The notes under the pieces are model-generated. The model ran no database searches and was not told the DNA's origin. It saw only the letters and a program-made list of their open reading frames with translations. Of a DNA stretch of 64,000 nt, positions 7,737 to 16,621 are shown in pieces; within the stretch, counting starts at the first letter, position 1; each line of letters starts with the position of its first letter. The position numbers and the translations under genes were made by a program. The stretch is from UBA583 sp964429995 (lineage in GTDB: Archaea; Nanobdellota; Nanobdellia; Woesearchaeales; UBA583), in contig CAYSDY010000002.1 in NCBI GenBank assembly GCA_964429995.1, positions 162,402 to 226,401 on the forward strand, read 5' to 3'.

Positions 7737-9866
7737 ATGTTTAGGTATCATTTGATAGATGATTTTGACTTTAATGGAAAAGTTACAGGTTTAAGAGTTG
7801 ATATAAATTCTCCTTTAAAAGATGGAAAAGTTATTTTGAACGAAAGAATAAGAGAACATGCAAAAACAATTCTTGAACTTTCTGAAAAAGGAGCAAAAGT
7901 GGTTATTTTGGCTCATCAGGGAAGAAAGGGGGATGATGATTGTATAAGTTTGAAACAACATGCATTATTGATAGAAAAACAGATAGGTAAGAAAGTTAAA
8001 TTTGTAGAAGACATATCCTCTAAGAAAGTTGCTCCTGAAATAAAAAAAATGAAAAATTCTGAAATTTTATTACTTGAAAATCTTCGTTTTTATGATGATG
8101 AGGAATCTTTTGATAATAAAAATAACAGTGTTTTAGTATTAGAGGAATTATTTGATATTTATGTTAATGATGCATTTTCTGTGGCACATAGATCTCAGAC
8201 ATCAATTGTTGGTTTTACGAAAATTCCTTTGGTTGCAGGAAGAGTTATGCAAAAGGAAATTGAAGGATTAAATAATATTCTTGAAGTTAGAAGTCCATCA
8301 ATATATATTCTTGGTGGAGCAAAACCAGATGACCTTATAGATATTATAGATTATGGACTTTCTAATAATCGTGTTGATTATGTTCTGCTTACAGGTGTTA
8401 TTTCTGAAATAGCATTTCTTGCACAAGGTGTTGATATAGGAATTAAAAAGAAATTTCTTGAGGATAAAGGATATCTTTTAAGTTTTGATAAAGTTAAACT
8501 ACTTATGGAAAAATATCATGATAAGATAGTTTTGCCCAAGGATTATGCTGTTTTTGATGGTAAAGAAAGGATTGATATTGCTATTGGTTGTGATGATTTT
8601 TCATCTTTGTCTAAAAAATACATGATTCAGGATATAGGTAAGAAAACTGTTGATTATTTTTATCATTTTTTAAAAGATGCTCAGTCGGTTTATCTTAAGG
8701 GTCCTGCAGGAAATTTTGAGGATTTAAATTTTGAGTATGGAACAAGGGAAATATTTTCAATGTTAAGTAAAATATCAGCTTTTAAATATATGGGTGGAGG
8801 TCATAGTGTTACTGCTCTTGAAAGATATGGTTTTTTAAATAGTTTTTCATATATAAGTCTTGCAGGAGGTGCTCTTGTAAGGTTTCTTAGTGGCAAAAAA
8901 CTTGTGGGTATTGAGGCTTTAGAGAAAAGTTTTGTAAAAGATGAAAAACATTATGAGGATTTTTTGGTTGTAGGATCTAATACTCTTGATATAGGAATAA
9001 ATGTGCCTGAAAATTTTAGTCAACTTCATCTTGGTGATAAGATAAAGATAGAAGAAGATTTTAAGCAGTCTGTTGGTGGTGGTGGAGTAAATGTTGCAAT
9101 ATGCCTTAGTAGGCTTGGAGCAAAAGTTGCATATCTTGGAAAATTATCATATGAAAACAAAGATAAGATAAAAGAAGTGCTTGATAAGGATAAGGTTGCA
9201 ATGGTTGATTCAAAGATATCTAAAAAACCTTGTGCTAAATCGGTTCTTATAGATACAAAAGATAATGATAGGATAATTTTAACATATAGAGGACAAAACT
9301 CATATCTAAAATCATCAGATTTTGATTTATCAGTTATTAATGCAAAAAATTATTATTTTTCATCTCTTAGCGATGATAGTTTTAAGACTCTTATGGATAT
9401 TGCAAAGGATATAAAAGATAAAAAACCATCATCACTTTTATGTTTCAATCTGTCATCATACATAATAAAAACAGAATTATCATTGAATTTGCTTGTTAAA
9501 AAGTGTGATATAGTAATACTTAATTATGAGGAAGCTCAGGAGTTTACAAACAAAATTACAATTAGTGATTGTCTAAAAAGTTTAAGGGAAAAATGTCAAA
9601 AACTTGTAGTTATAACTGATGCTGCAAACGGTGCTTATGCTTATGATGGTGAAAAAGAATATTATGCTAAGGCTGTAAAACCAGATAAAATAGTTGATAC
9701 AACTGGGGCAGGAGATGGATTTGCTGGAACTTTTTTTTATTTTTATGTTAAAGGATTTGGAATAAAAAAATCTTTAGAATTTGCTGCAAAAAACGCAGCA
9801 TCTGTAATTTCATACAAAGGTTCACAGTATGGGCTTTTATATTATGATGATATAAAAAAAAACTGA
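7737..9866 (+). CDS. pgk: Fusion of phosphoglycerate kinase and PfkB/ribokinase-family sugar kinase
   Basis: Residues about 1-395 are an archaeal phosphoglycerate kinase: RVDINSPLKDGK, LAHQGRKGDD, LLLENLRFYDDEE, NDAFSVAHRSQTS, LGGAKPDD and the nucleotide loop GGGHSVTALE. Residues about 405-709 are a PfkB/ribokinase-fold kinase with QSVGGGGVNVAICLSRLG near its start and the catalytic anion-hole motif DTTGAGDGFAGTF near its end. No stop or frameshift separates them, and the linker (about 396-404) is short. PGK converts 1,3-bisphosphoglycerate and ADP to 3-phosphoglycerate and ATP. The second kinase could phosphorylate fructose-6-phosphate, fructose-1-phosphate or ribose; its substrate cannot be read here. 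Both halves keep their key motifs. The gene has its own upstream AT-rich region, with TATAAAATAA about 20 bases before ATG. Confidence 0.92.
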   Translation: MFRYHLIDDFDFNGKVTGLRVDINSPLKDGKVILNERIREHAKTILELSEKGAKVVILAHQGRKGDDDCISLKQHALLIEKQIGKKVKFVEDISSKKVAPEIKKMKNSEILLLENLRFYDDEESFDNKNNSVLVLEELFDIYVNDAFSVAHRSQTSIVGFTKIPLVAGRVMQKEIEGLNNILEVRSPSIYILGGAKPDDLIDIIDYGLSNNRVDYVLLTGVISEIAFLAQGVDIGIKKKFLEDKGYLLSFDKVKLLMEKYHDKIVLPKDYAVFDGKERIDIAIGCDDFSSLSKKYMIQDIGKKTVDYFYHFLKDAQSVYLKGPAGNFEDLNFEYGTREIFSMLSKISAFKYMGGGHSVTALERYGFLNSFSYISLAGGALVRFLSGKKLVGIEALEKSFVKDEKHYEDFLVVGSNTLDIGINVPENFSQLHLGDKIKIEEDFKQSVGGGGVNVAICLSRLGAKVAYLGKLSYENKDKIKEVLDKDKVAMVDSKISKKPCAKSVLIDTKDNDRIILTYRGQNSYLKSSDFDLSVINAKNYYFSSLSDDSFKTLMDIAKDIKDKKPSSLLCFNLSSYIIKTELSLNLLVKKCDIVILNYEEAQEFTNKITISDCLKSLREKCQKLVVITDAANGAYAYDGEKEYYAKAVKPDKIVDTTGAGDGFAGTFFYFYVKGFGIKKSLEFAAKNAASVISYKGSQYGLLYYDDIKKN

Positions 9867-9965
9867 TGTTTAATATTTGATGTTTTTAGGATAATTAATT
9901 TTTTATTTTTGATACGTATTTTGTTTTTTAGTAATCTTTATATAATATTTATTATTTGAAATATT

Positions 9966-11183
9966 ATGGATACTGAAAATATACCTGTTCAACCCACCAT
10001 AAATATGGGTATTGTTGGACATGTTGATCATGGAAAAACATCTATTACAAAAATATTAAGTGGGAAATGGACTGATACTCATTCTGAGGAAAAAAAAAGA
10101 GGTATAACAATAAAGCTTGGATATACCAACTTTGTCATCTATTCTGATGGCAAAGAATATTCGTTAAAAGAAAGTGATTCATTTAAGCCTGTAAGGAAAA
10201 TATCAATAGTTGATGCACCAGGTCATGAATCTTTTATGGCAACAATGATATCAGGTGCTGCTATTATGGATTATGCACTTCTTGTTATTGCAGCAAATGA
10301 AAAATGTCCTCAACCACAGACAATAGAACATCTTAAAACTTTAGAAATTTCAGGTATTGAAAAGGTTATAGTTATACAAAATAAGGTGGATCTTGTAACA
10401 AAAGATTCTGCAATTGAAAATTATAGGCAGATAAAAGCTTTTCTTAAAGGAACAATTGCAGAAAATTCGCCAATAATTCCGTTTTCTGCACAATATGGGT
10501 CAAATGTTAATGTTTTACTTAATAAAATATATAATTATTTTGGTATAATTAAAAGAGATGAAAAGGATTTACACCCATTAATGCATATAATCAGGTCTTT
10601 TGATATAAATAAACCAGGAGATGATTTTAGAAAACTTAAAGGAGGTGTTATAGGTGGTGCTATAACAAAAGGAATTCTTAAAATAGGAGATGAAATTGAA
10701 ATTAAACCTGGTTTACAGATCGTAAGAGATGGACGTGTAACATTTAAACCTGTAATTGCAAAAGTGTGTGCAATACGGTCTGATTCAGAAAACCTATCTA
10801 CTGCAGGACCAGGAGGAAGTATTGCAATAATGACAGGTCTTGATCCAACAGTTACTAAAACTGATTCTTTGGTTGGTCAAATGGCAAGCATTAAAGGATA
10901 TCTTCCAGAACCATTGATGACTCTTAAATTTAAAAACTTTTTTTTTGATAAAGTTATTACATCTTCAAAAGATTATGATGTTAAATCGTTTGTGCAAAAT
11001 GAACCATTGATGTTGATAGTTAATTCACTTACAACCGTAGGAAGTGTGTTTAAGGCTAATCCTAACAGTACAGAAGTAAAATTAAGAAAACCAGTAATGG
11101 CATTTGAGGGTGATAGAGTAGTTGTTTTTAAAAGATTTGATAATAACAAATGGAGAATAATAGGGCATGGTCTTATAGAATAA
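9966..11183 (+). CDS. eif2g: Translation initiation factor aIF2 subunit gamma
   Basis: The GTPase subunit of aIF2, which carries initiator Met-tRNA to the ribosome. G1 is GHVDHGKT (18-25), G2 KKRGITIKLG, G3 DAPGHE, G4 NKVDL; domains II and III follow (GGAITKGILKIGDEIEIKPG, then a C-terminal barrel ending KWRIIGHGLIE). Length (405) is normal. The zinc-knuckle cysteines usually found between G2 and G3 are absent; that loop reads YSDGKEYSLKESD. The gene precedes methionine aminopeptidase by 6 bases, a functional pairing because both act at protein N-termini. The initiator tRNA itself lies at 16132-16206. Confidence 0.95.
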   Translation: MDTENIPVQPTINMGIVGHVDHGKTSITKILSGKWTDTHSEEKKRGITIKLGYTNFVIYSDGKEYSLKESDSFKPVRKISIVDAPGHESFMATMISGAAIMDYALLVIAANEKCPQPQTIEHLKTLEISGIEKVIVIQNKVDLVTKDSAIENYRQIKAFLKGTIAENSPIIPFSAQYGSNVNVLLNKIYNYFGIIKRDEKDLHPLMHIIRSFDINKPGDDFRKLKGGVIGGAITKGILKIGDEIEIKPGLQIVRDGRVTFKPVIAKVCAIRSDSENLSTAGPGGSIAIMTGLDPTVTKTDSLVGQMASIKGYLPEPLMTLKFKNFFFDKVITSSKDYDVKSFVQNEPLMLIVNSLTTVGSVFKANPNSTEVKLRKPVMAFEGDRVVVFKRFDNNKWRIIGHGLIE

Positions 11184-11189
11184 AAAAAG

Positions 11190-12146
11190 ATGGATGATGA
11201 AAAGTTAGACATTGAATTGCTCTTAAAACTTGGAAAATTTACATATGATTTAAGACAAGGTGTGATGGTTTTACTAAAAGAAGGAGTTTTATATTCGCAG
11301 GTTATTGATTATTTGGAAAAGTCTGTTTTTGATAATGGATATTTGCCAGCATTTCCTGCAACAGTTTGTGTTAATGATGTTACAGCTCATTTTACTGTTT
11401 TTGATGAAAATTTTGCTTTTAAAAATCAGGATGTTGTAAAAGTTGATTTTGGAGTTTCATACGATGGTTATGTAACAGATAATGCATTTACATGTGAGAT
11501 TGGCAGTAATAAATATGATAAATTATTAAAAGCTAATAAAGATGCATTATATAGTGTACTTAAGTTTGCAAAAACAGATATTGCAGTAAAAGAGATAGGA
11601 AAAATTGTTAATGATATTGCAGAACAAAACGGTTTTAAAACTATACATAATTTATCTGGACATCAGATAAAAAGATATGATCTTCATGCTGGTTTAAATA
11701 TACCTAATTACGATAATTCATCTAATCAAAAGATAGAAAATGGTATGGAACTTGCAATTGAACCTTTTTTTACAACAGGAGAACCACTTGTAAAATCCTA
11801 TGGAAAATCTAACATACTGATTCTACTTAATCCTTTAAAAAACACAAGAGATATTATTGCAAAAAAAATACTTTTACACATTAGAAAAAAATATCCTAAA
11901 TTACCTTTTTCAAAAAGATGGCTTTTAGATGATGTTTGTTTAAATTTTAATATAAATGAAAAGGGTTTTATAAAAAAACATGTTTTACATGCTGTTGATA
12001 TTCTTAAAAAAGAAGGCATATTACACGAATATGACATGCTTGTTTCAAAAGATGGAAATGTTACTTCTCAATTCGAAGAAACAATAATATTTTATGATGG
12101 TAAAAAAAATATTATAACTAATCCAGAACTAAATGAAAAAAATTGA
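11190..12146 (+). CDS. map: Methionine aminopeptidase, type 2 (archaeal)
   Basis: Removes the initiator methionine from nascent proteins and needs two metal ions. The pita-bread fold ligands are visible: Asp in VDFGVSYDGYVTDNAF (two Asp), His in LSGHQIKRYDLHAG, Glu in LAIEPFFTTG and Glu in SQFEETIIF. The helical insertion between His and the last Glu (about 220-290) marks type 2. Length 318 is slightly above the archaeal norm of about 295. It follows the aIF2 gamma gene and overlaps the next gene by 14 bases, so the three are probably co-transcribed. Confidence 0.93.
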   Translation: MDDEKLDIELLLKLGKFTYDLRQGVMVLLKEGVLYSQVIDYLEKSVFDNGYLPAFPATVCVNDVTAHFTVFDENFAFKNQDVVKVDFGVSYDGYVTDNAFTCEIGSNKYDKLLKANKDALYSVLKFAKTDIAVKEIGKIVNDIAEQNGFKTIHNLSGHQIKRYDLHAGLNIPNYDNSSNQKIENGMELAIEPFFTTGEPLVKSYGKSNILILLNPLKNTRDIIAKKILLHIRKKYPKLPFSKRWLLDDVCLNFNINEKGFIKKHVLHAVDILKKEGILHEYDMLVSKDGNVTSQFEETIIFYDGKKNIITNPELNEKN

Positions 12147-12699
12147 TAGCATTATAAATTGCCAAAAGTGTATGCTTTATAAAAATCAATTACCATTGAT
12201 TGATTTTTACAATGGATGTTGTGATGTTTTTTTTGTTGGATTATCTGCAAAAAAAGTTAATAACATATTAGAAGATGTTCCTTTATCATCAGACACTACA
12301 TCAGGGCGTCTTATACTTGAAATTGAGAAAGATTTCTTAAACTTATCATTCTATCATACAAATCTTGTAAAATGTTTGCCTATTGATTTTAATTCTAATA
12401 AAATAAGATATCCATTAAAACATGAAAAAAAGGCATGTATTGATAATTTGTTTACTGAAATATTATTATTAAAACCTAAAATTGTTTTTTTACTTGGTTG
12501 TGAGGTTATAAATACAATATTTGATAAATATAAACAAAAAAAAAAGAATTGTCTTACAAATTTTAATTATAAAGTTTTAGAAATTAATGACATAAAATTT
12601 GTTGGAATACATCATCCTTCATATATTAGTGTTTATGATAAAAAAAATAAGGCCAAATATATTGAATCTATAAAAAAGGAAATAAAAAAGGTTATTTAA
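12133..12699 (+). CDS. Uracil-DNA glycosylase superfamily protein (family 4-like, Fe-S)
   Basis: A 188-residue protein related to the [4Fe-4S] uracil-DNA glycosylases of family 4, which start base-excision repair of deaminated cytosine. The four cluster cysteines fit C10, C13, C81 and C102 in the family spacing (INCQKC, NLVKCLP, KKACIDN), and the C-terminal motif HHPSY (160-164) is present. Motif A, usually GEAPGxxED, is degenerate here (VGLSAKKVNN), so activity on uracil is uncertain and another lesion or a non-catalytic role is possible. It overlaps the MetAP gene by 14 bases. Confidence 0.7.
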   Translation: MKKIDSIINCQKCMLYKNQLPLIDFYNGCCDVFFVGLSAKKVNNILEDVPLSSDTTSGRLILEIEKDFLNLSFYHTNLVKCLPIDFNSNKIRYPLKHEKKACIDNLFTEILLLKPKIVFLLGCEVINTIFDKYKQKKKNCLTNFNYKVLEINDIKFVGIHHPSYISVYDKKNKAKYIESIKKEIKKVI

Positions 12700-12792
12700 A
12701 ATCTGTTAATGTTAAGGTAAAATGTTATTTTTTTATATTTTAAACTATTTATAATAAATAAGATTTATAAAATTTGAATATTTTTTAAATAT

Positions 12793-14571
12793 ATGAGTGT
12801 TGAAAAGAAGATAAAAAAGCAAATTATTGCTGAAAGTTCAAAGAATCCTGAAAAATTTTATCCTGTAAAGGCTTTAGAGAGTTTTGGACTTAAAAGATTT
12901 AAGTGTAAAAAATGTGGGGTCATGTTCTGGTCAAGTAAAGAAAGGGATGTGTGTGGTGATACAAATTGTGTTGGAAAATATTCATTTATAGAAAATTCTC
13001 CATGTCCTGTTTCAATGGAATTTACAAGTGTTTATTTAGAATTTGCAAAGATACTTAAAAATTTTGGTTATCAGCCTGTAAAAAGATTTCCAACTGTTGC
13101 AAGATGGAGAGATGATTTAGACTTTAACATAGCATCAATAATAGGATTTCAGCCATATGTTGTAAGAGGAGAAGTTCAGCCTTCTGCAAATCCTTTGGTA
13201 ATTCCTCAGATATGTCTTAGATTTTCTGATATTGACAATGTGGGCTTTACTGGAAGACATCATACAGGTTTTACAATGATAGGACAGCATACATTTCAAA
13301 AACCAGACAAATACATGCAAAATGATTATTTTTCTACATGGTTTAATTGGTATTTAAATGGGATGAAAATTCCTGTTGAAGAATTAACCGTTCATGAAGA
13401 TGCATGGGCTGGTGGAGGCAACTGTGGACCTTCTCTTGAAGTTTTTTGCAGAGGTCTTGAATTAGGTAATCAGGTTTATATGATTTATGATATGTCATCA
13501 GCACAGGATATTTCTGAACTTAAAGAACTTAACATAAAAGTTTTAGATATGGGTATGGGAGCTGAAAGGTGTTGTTGGATGTCAAAAGGAAGTCTTAATT
13601 CTTATCAGGCATGTATGCCAAAGGCTTGTGATTATATAATGGAAAAAACAGGAATTGTACCAGATTATAAGGTATATAAAAAATTTTTACCATATTCAGG
13701 AATGCTTAATCTTGATGAAGTGGATGACATAGATTCTGCTTGGAAAAATATTGCAAAACTTGTGTCGATTGATTTTGATGAATTGATTCAGAAAATAGAT
13801 CCTATCGCAGGAATATATGCTATAGCAGATCATACAAGAACATTACTTTATGCTTTAAGCGATGGTGCTTTGCCATCAAATGTTAAGGGTGGATACAATT
13901 TGAGATTGATATACAGAAGGGCTCAGGATTTTATTGAAAAATATAAGTGGAATATAGATCTTTTTGATGTGATAAAGGTGCATGCTAAAGAGCTAAAAGA
14001 ATTGTATCCTGAATTGTCAGACAACCTTGATGAAATCAAAAAAATAATGGATAATGAAAAAGAAAAATATTACAATTACAAACAAACTTCATTAAATAAG
14101 ATAAAATCAATATTTAGTAAATCAAAAGAAAATATATCATTAGATGATTTTATTAAGTATTATATTTCTGATGGGATAACTCCTGAAAGTATTCAGGAAT
14201 ACTATATTCAACAGGGAGTAAAAATAAAATTGCCTGCAAATTTTTATACGCTTGTTACTGCTTATTTTGAAGATCAGAAGAATAAAATGAAGAAAAAAGA
14301 TATTTTGCATGATAAATTTTATGAGTATGTTAAGGATGTTAAAGAAACAGAATTATTGTTTTATAAAACTAAAGATTATGAATTTAATGATTCAAACATA
14401 ATAAAAATGTTTGAAATAGATGCAGAAAAATATGTAATACTTGACAAGACAATTTTTTATCCTAACATGGGAGGACAATCAAATGATAAAGGATTTATAG
14501 ATGATATGTGTGTAGAAGAGGTATTTAAAATAAATAATGTAATAATTCATAAAATTACTCAAAAATCCTAA
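12793..14571 (+). CDS. alaS: Alanyl-tRNA synthetase, truncated before the editing domain
   Basis: Charges tRNA-Ala. It begins with the archaeal N-terminal zinc-type segment (CKKCGVMFWSSKERDVCG), followed by the class II core with VARWRDDLDFNIASI, GRHHTGFTMIGQH, WAGGGNCGPSLEVF and GMGAERCCWM, and the helical tRNA-recognition domain to about 500. Archaeal AlaRS is normally about 890-920 residues; this ends at 592, just after the editing-domain lead-in TIFYPNMGGQSNDKG. The HXXXH and CXXXH editing motifs and the C-Ala domain are missing, and no remnant is visible downstream. Nanoarchaeum equitans encodes AlaRS in two pieces (from memory), so a separate second half elsewhere is plausible. Start ATG 12793 has a preceding AT-rich box. 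Confidence 0.9.
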   Translation: MSVEKKIKKQIIAESSKNPEKFYPVKALESFGLKRFKCKKCGVMFWSSKERDVCGDTNCVGKYSFIENSPCPVSMEFTSVYLEFAKILKNFGYQPVKRFPTVARWRDDLDFNIASIIGFQPYVVRGEVQPSANPLVIPQICLRFSDIDNVGFTGRHHTGFTMIGQHTFQKPDKYMQNDYFSTWFNWYLNGMKIPVEELTVHEDAWAGGGNCGPSLEVFCRGLELGNQVYMIYDMSSAQDISELKELNIKVLDMGMGAERCCWMSKGSLNSYQACMPKACDYIMEKTGIVPDYKVYKKFLPYSGMLNLDEVDDIDSAWKNIAKLVSIDFDELIQKIDPIAGIYAIADHTRTLLYALSDGALPSNVKGGYNLRLIYRRAQDFIEKYKWNIDLFDVIKVHAKELKELYPELSDNLDEIKKIMDNEKEKYYNYKQTSLNKIKSIFSKSKENISLDDFIKYYISDGITPESIQEYYIQQGVKIKLPANFYTLVTAYFEDQKNKMKKKDILHDKFYEYVKDVKETELLFYKTKDYEFNDSNIIKMFEIDAEKYVILDKTIFYPNMGGQSNDKGFIDDMCVEEVFKINNVIIHKITQKS

Positions 14572-14615
14572 AATTTGTTATTCTTATAAAATAAAAACTT
14601 AAGGTGTTAAACTTT

Positions 14616-15110
14616 TTAATATCCTCTTTTCTTGAAAAATTCAATAAATACTTCGTAATAATTTGATTCTTCTTTGTTAAGTTCATTAAATATGTTTCTT
14701 TGATACTTTGAGTATATAGATATTAAATGTGCTGTAATAAGATTTAGGTCCTGATAGTATAAGTCTATTATTTTGTTTGAAAAATATACTGCAATCATAA
14801 ATAAAGTTGTTCCTAAAACACCTATGGTTTTACTTATTATATTGGTAATATCTGCTAGAAAAATAAAACCTGATAAATAAGTTGAAAGTACAGAAAAGTA
14901 TATTGCAAAATAAAAAAATATGTTTAGTGAATGATATTTCTTTAATTTTTTTATTATTGAGTGTGATATTTTTTTTATTTCATCAACTATTTTTTCATCT
15001 TTTTCGTTATCTATTTTGATGTTTTCATCAAGATTATTTATATATAGAAGTATTCTGTTATATTTTGTTGGTGTTAATCTTTTAATATCTGATATGAACT
15101 TTTTTATCAT
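14616..15110 (-). CDS. Small membrane protein, two predicted helices
   Basis: Not recognised. The 164-residue protein has a charged helical N-terminus (about 1-60), two hydrophobic segments (about 63-86 and 91-110) separated by a short loop with DITN, and an amphipathic C-terminus (about 115-164) ending in FFKKRGY. The layout resembles small two-helix hairpin membrane proteins with cytosolic ends. It is alone on the minus strand between the truncated alaS gene (44 bases away) and a plus-strand gene. Confidence 0.5.
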   Translation of the reverse strand: MIKKFISDIKRLTPTKYNRILLYINNLDENIKIDNEKDEKIVDEIKKISHSIIKKLKKYHSLNIFFYFAIYFSVLSTYLSGFIFLADITNIISKTIGVLGTTLFMIAVYFSNKIIDLYYQDLNLITAHLISIYSKYQRNIFNELNKEESNYYEVFIEFFKKRGY

Positions 15111-15227
15111 AATAATTATACATTTTTTATCAATTATAAAACTTTACATTATTTGTTTATAATGTAAAAGTTATTCCTATGATTAAAAACAAAATTTTAT
15201 ATTACATTTATCCAACTTTATTGTTTT

Positions 15228-15680
15228 ATGGTGCATTTTGGATTGTTGAATCAGAATGGAGAATGTAAATCCAAAAAATATGAAAATATTGGAAAAGTTG
15301 TTAATCAAATATTAGATTATAATCATTCTTTTGTTGATTTTATAGATAATGAGTTATACTTAGATCAGATGAGATTACATTTGTTTTTAGAAGATACAGA
15401 AAAGATAAATAAGGCTTACAAAGAGCTTATGGTTTTGCTTAAAGAAGAATTACGTTTAAGAAGTGAAAATTTTATCCAGAATAATAGTTTAGTTCTTGGA
15501 CATATAAACAAATTTTCTAAATTTTTTGAATATTTCCAGCATTTAAGATTGTTTTTGCTAAATCTTACAGATGAGAAGTATTGTTTGAATACAAAAGAGC
15601 TTGAAAGGAAGAAGAGTGAAATAGCAGATATTGTTTTGTTAAAAAACCAATACTTTATGGAACTTTGCGAATTATTTTAA
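15228..15680 (+). CDS. Hypothetical helical protein
   Basis: Not recognised. The 150-residue soluble protein is predicted to be all-alpha and rich in Leu, Glu and Lys, with segments such as TEKINKAYKELMVLLKEELR and SKFFEYFQHLRLFLLNLT. No membrane segment or catalytic motif is visible. It lies 45 bases upstream of the L18e gene on the same strand and may be co-transcribed with it. The AT-rich codon use matches its neighbours. Confidence 0.5.
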   Translation: MVHFGLLNQNGECKSKKYENIGKVVNQILDYNHSFVDFIDNELYLDQMRLHLFLEDTEKINKAYKELMVLLKEELRLRSENFIQNNSLVLGHINKFSKFFEYFQHLRLFLLNLTDEKYCLNTKELERKKSEIADIVLLKNQYFMELCELF

Positions 15681-15725
15681 AATTATCCTAAACTTTATAA
15701 AAGCTGATAAATTAACATAATTGTT

Positions 15726-16094
15726 ATGGCGTCAATGAAAGATACTAAAACAACAAACCAGGTTTTGTTTGATACTATAAGAGATTTAGTAAAATACTCA
15801 AACAAAACAGGTTTACAGGTATGGAGAGCAGTTGCAAGAGATTTATCTTCCTCTGCGAGTCAAAGATCACAGGTTAATCTTGGTCATATAGATAAATGTG
15901 TTGAGAATGATGAAGTAATTATTGTTCCTGGTAAAGTTCTTGGGGATGGTATCTTCAACAAGAAGATTACAATAGTTGCTTTTGGATTTACAGCTTCAGC
16001 AATTTTAAAAATGGAAAAAGCTGGAACAAAATATTTTAAAATCAATGAATATTTAAAGAAAAATCCTGATGGAAAAATCAGAATACTTGGATAA
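15726..16094 (+). CDS. rpl18e: Ribosomal protein L18e
   Basis: A large-subunit protein of the uL15/L18e family, found only in archaea and eukaryotes. The 122 residues cover the whole family: LFDTIRDLVKYSNKTG, VWRAVARDLS, VNLGHIDKCVE, IIVPGKVLGDG, and the C-terminal ILKMEKAGTKYF. In many archaea L18e sits between rpoD and uL13; here that junction (60943-60949) lacks it and the gene lies next to tRNA-iMet instead. TATA-like TTTATAAAAG lies about 25 bases before the ATG. Confidence 0.95.
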   Translation: MASMKDTKTTNQVLFDTIRDLVKYSNKTGLQVWRAVARDLSSSASQRSQVNLGHIDKCVENDEVIIVPGKVLGDGIFNKKITIVAFGFTASAILKMEKAGTKYFKINEYLKKNPDGKIRILG

Positions 16095-16131
16095 GATTTA
16101 TAAATCTTACCATGTTATTTTATAGTATTAT

Positions 16132-16206
16132 AGCGAAGTGGGGCAGTTAGGAGTGCCCGTCGGGCTCATAACCCGAAGGTCAATGGTTCAAATCCATTCT
16201 TCGCTA
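16132..16206 (+). tRNA. Initiator tRNA-Met (CAU)
   Basis: A complete cloverleaf. Acceptor AGCGAAG (16132-16138) pairs with CTTCGCT (16199-16205), with discriminator A. The D stem is GGGC/GCCC. Anticodon stem TCGGG/CCCGA encloses loop CTCATAA with anticodon CAT at 16167-16169; T stem AATGG/CCATT encloses TTCAAAT. The A1-U72 pair and the three G-C pairs at the base of the anticodon loop (GGG/CCC) are the hallmarks of archaeal initiator tRNA, so this is tRNA-iMet rather than elongator Met or Ile2. CCA is not encoded and there is no intron. The 3' side opens onto an accessory region. Confidence 0.97.
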
Positions 16207-16247
16207 TTTATTCAGAGAGAGGAGAACAGTAATTATAGTCTTGTTAA

Positions 16248-16505
16248 CCTTTAAATTCTCGTATTTCTAACAAAAAAATATATCAAGTTTTAAAAGATAA
16301 CGATTCTAACAAATTTGACATCTTTTCTACAAAGAGTATATATTTTGTATACTTTGAGCAGTTTGAAGTTTGGCTTTTAAATCAAAAAGTTACTAAGAAA
16401 TATAAGAAATCTCTTGGTGGAATTTATAGGAATCTTTTTAATAAAGAGTTTATAACTATTAATGAACTAAGAGATATTGTAAATAGAGGACCAAATATTA
16501 AATAA
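16248..16505 (+). pseudogene. Start-less coding remnant beside the tRNA, integrase-like (tentative)
   Basis: An 85-codon open frame with no ATG, GTG or TTG, ending at TAA 16503-16505 and beginning after a stop at 16245. The translation (for example YFVYFEQFEVWLLNQKV and KYKKSLGGIYRNLF) has a helix pattern resembling the N-terminal DNA-binding region of archaeal tyrosine integrases, but no catalytic residues would lie in this part. Its position just after the 3' end of a tRNA gene is where SSV-type integration leaves an int(N) fragment. The integrase reading is a hypothesis. A decayed HEPN or other gene is equally possible. Confidence 0.3.
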
Positions 16506-16578
16506 TTATAAATACTAATAGCTAAATTGATAATCATCTTACCAAGGTAGAGATTAATTAAATAAATTTATACTCTTT

Positions 16579-16621
16579 ATGTGACCATATTATTTAAAAA
16601 ATTGTTTTTTTGTAGTCACCT
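16579..16621. repeat. Flanking repeat, copy 1 (imperfect hairpin GTGAC...GTCAC)
   Basis: GTGAC (16581-16585) and GTCAC (16615-16619) can pair. The 17-mer TTTTTTTGTAGTCACCT at 16605-16621 is repeated exactly at 18180-18196. The copy lies 3 bases beyond the stop codon of the HEPN gene, so it could be a transcription end signal for that operon, or one end of a small mobile island. Confidence 0.6.
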
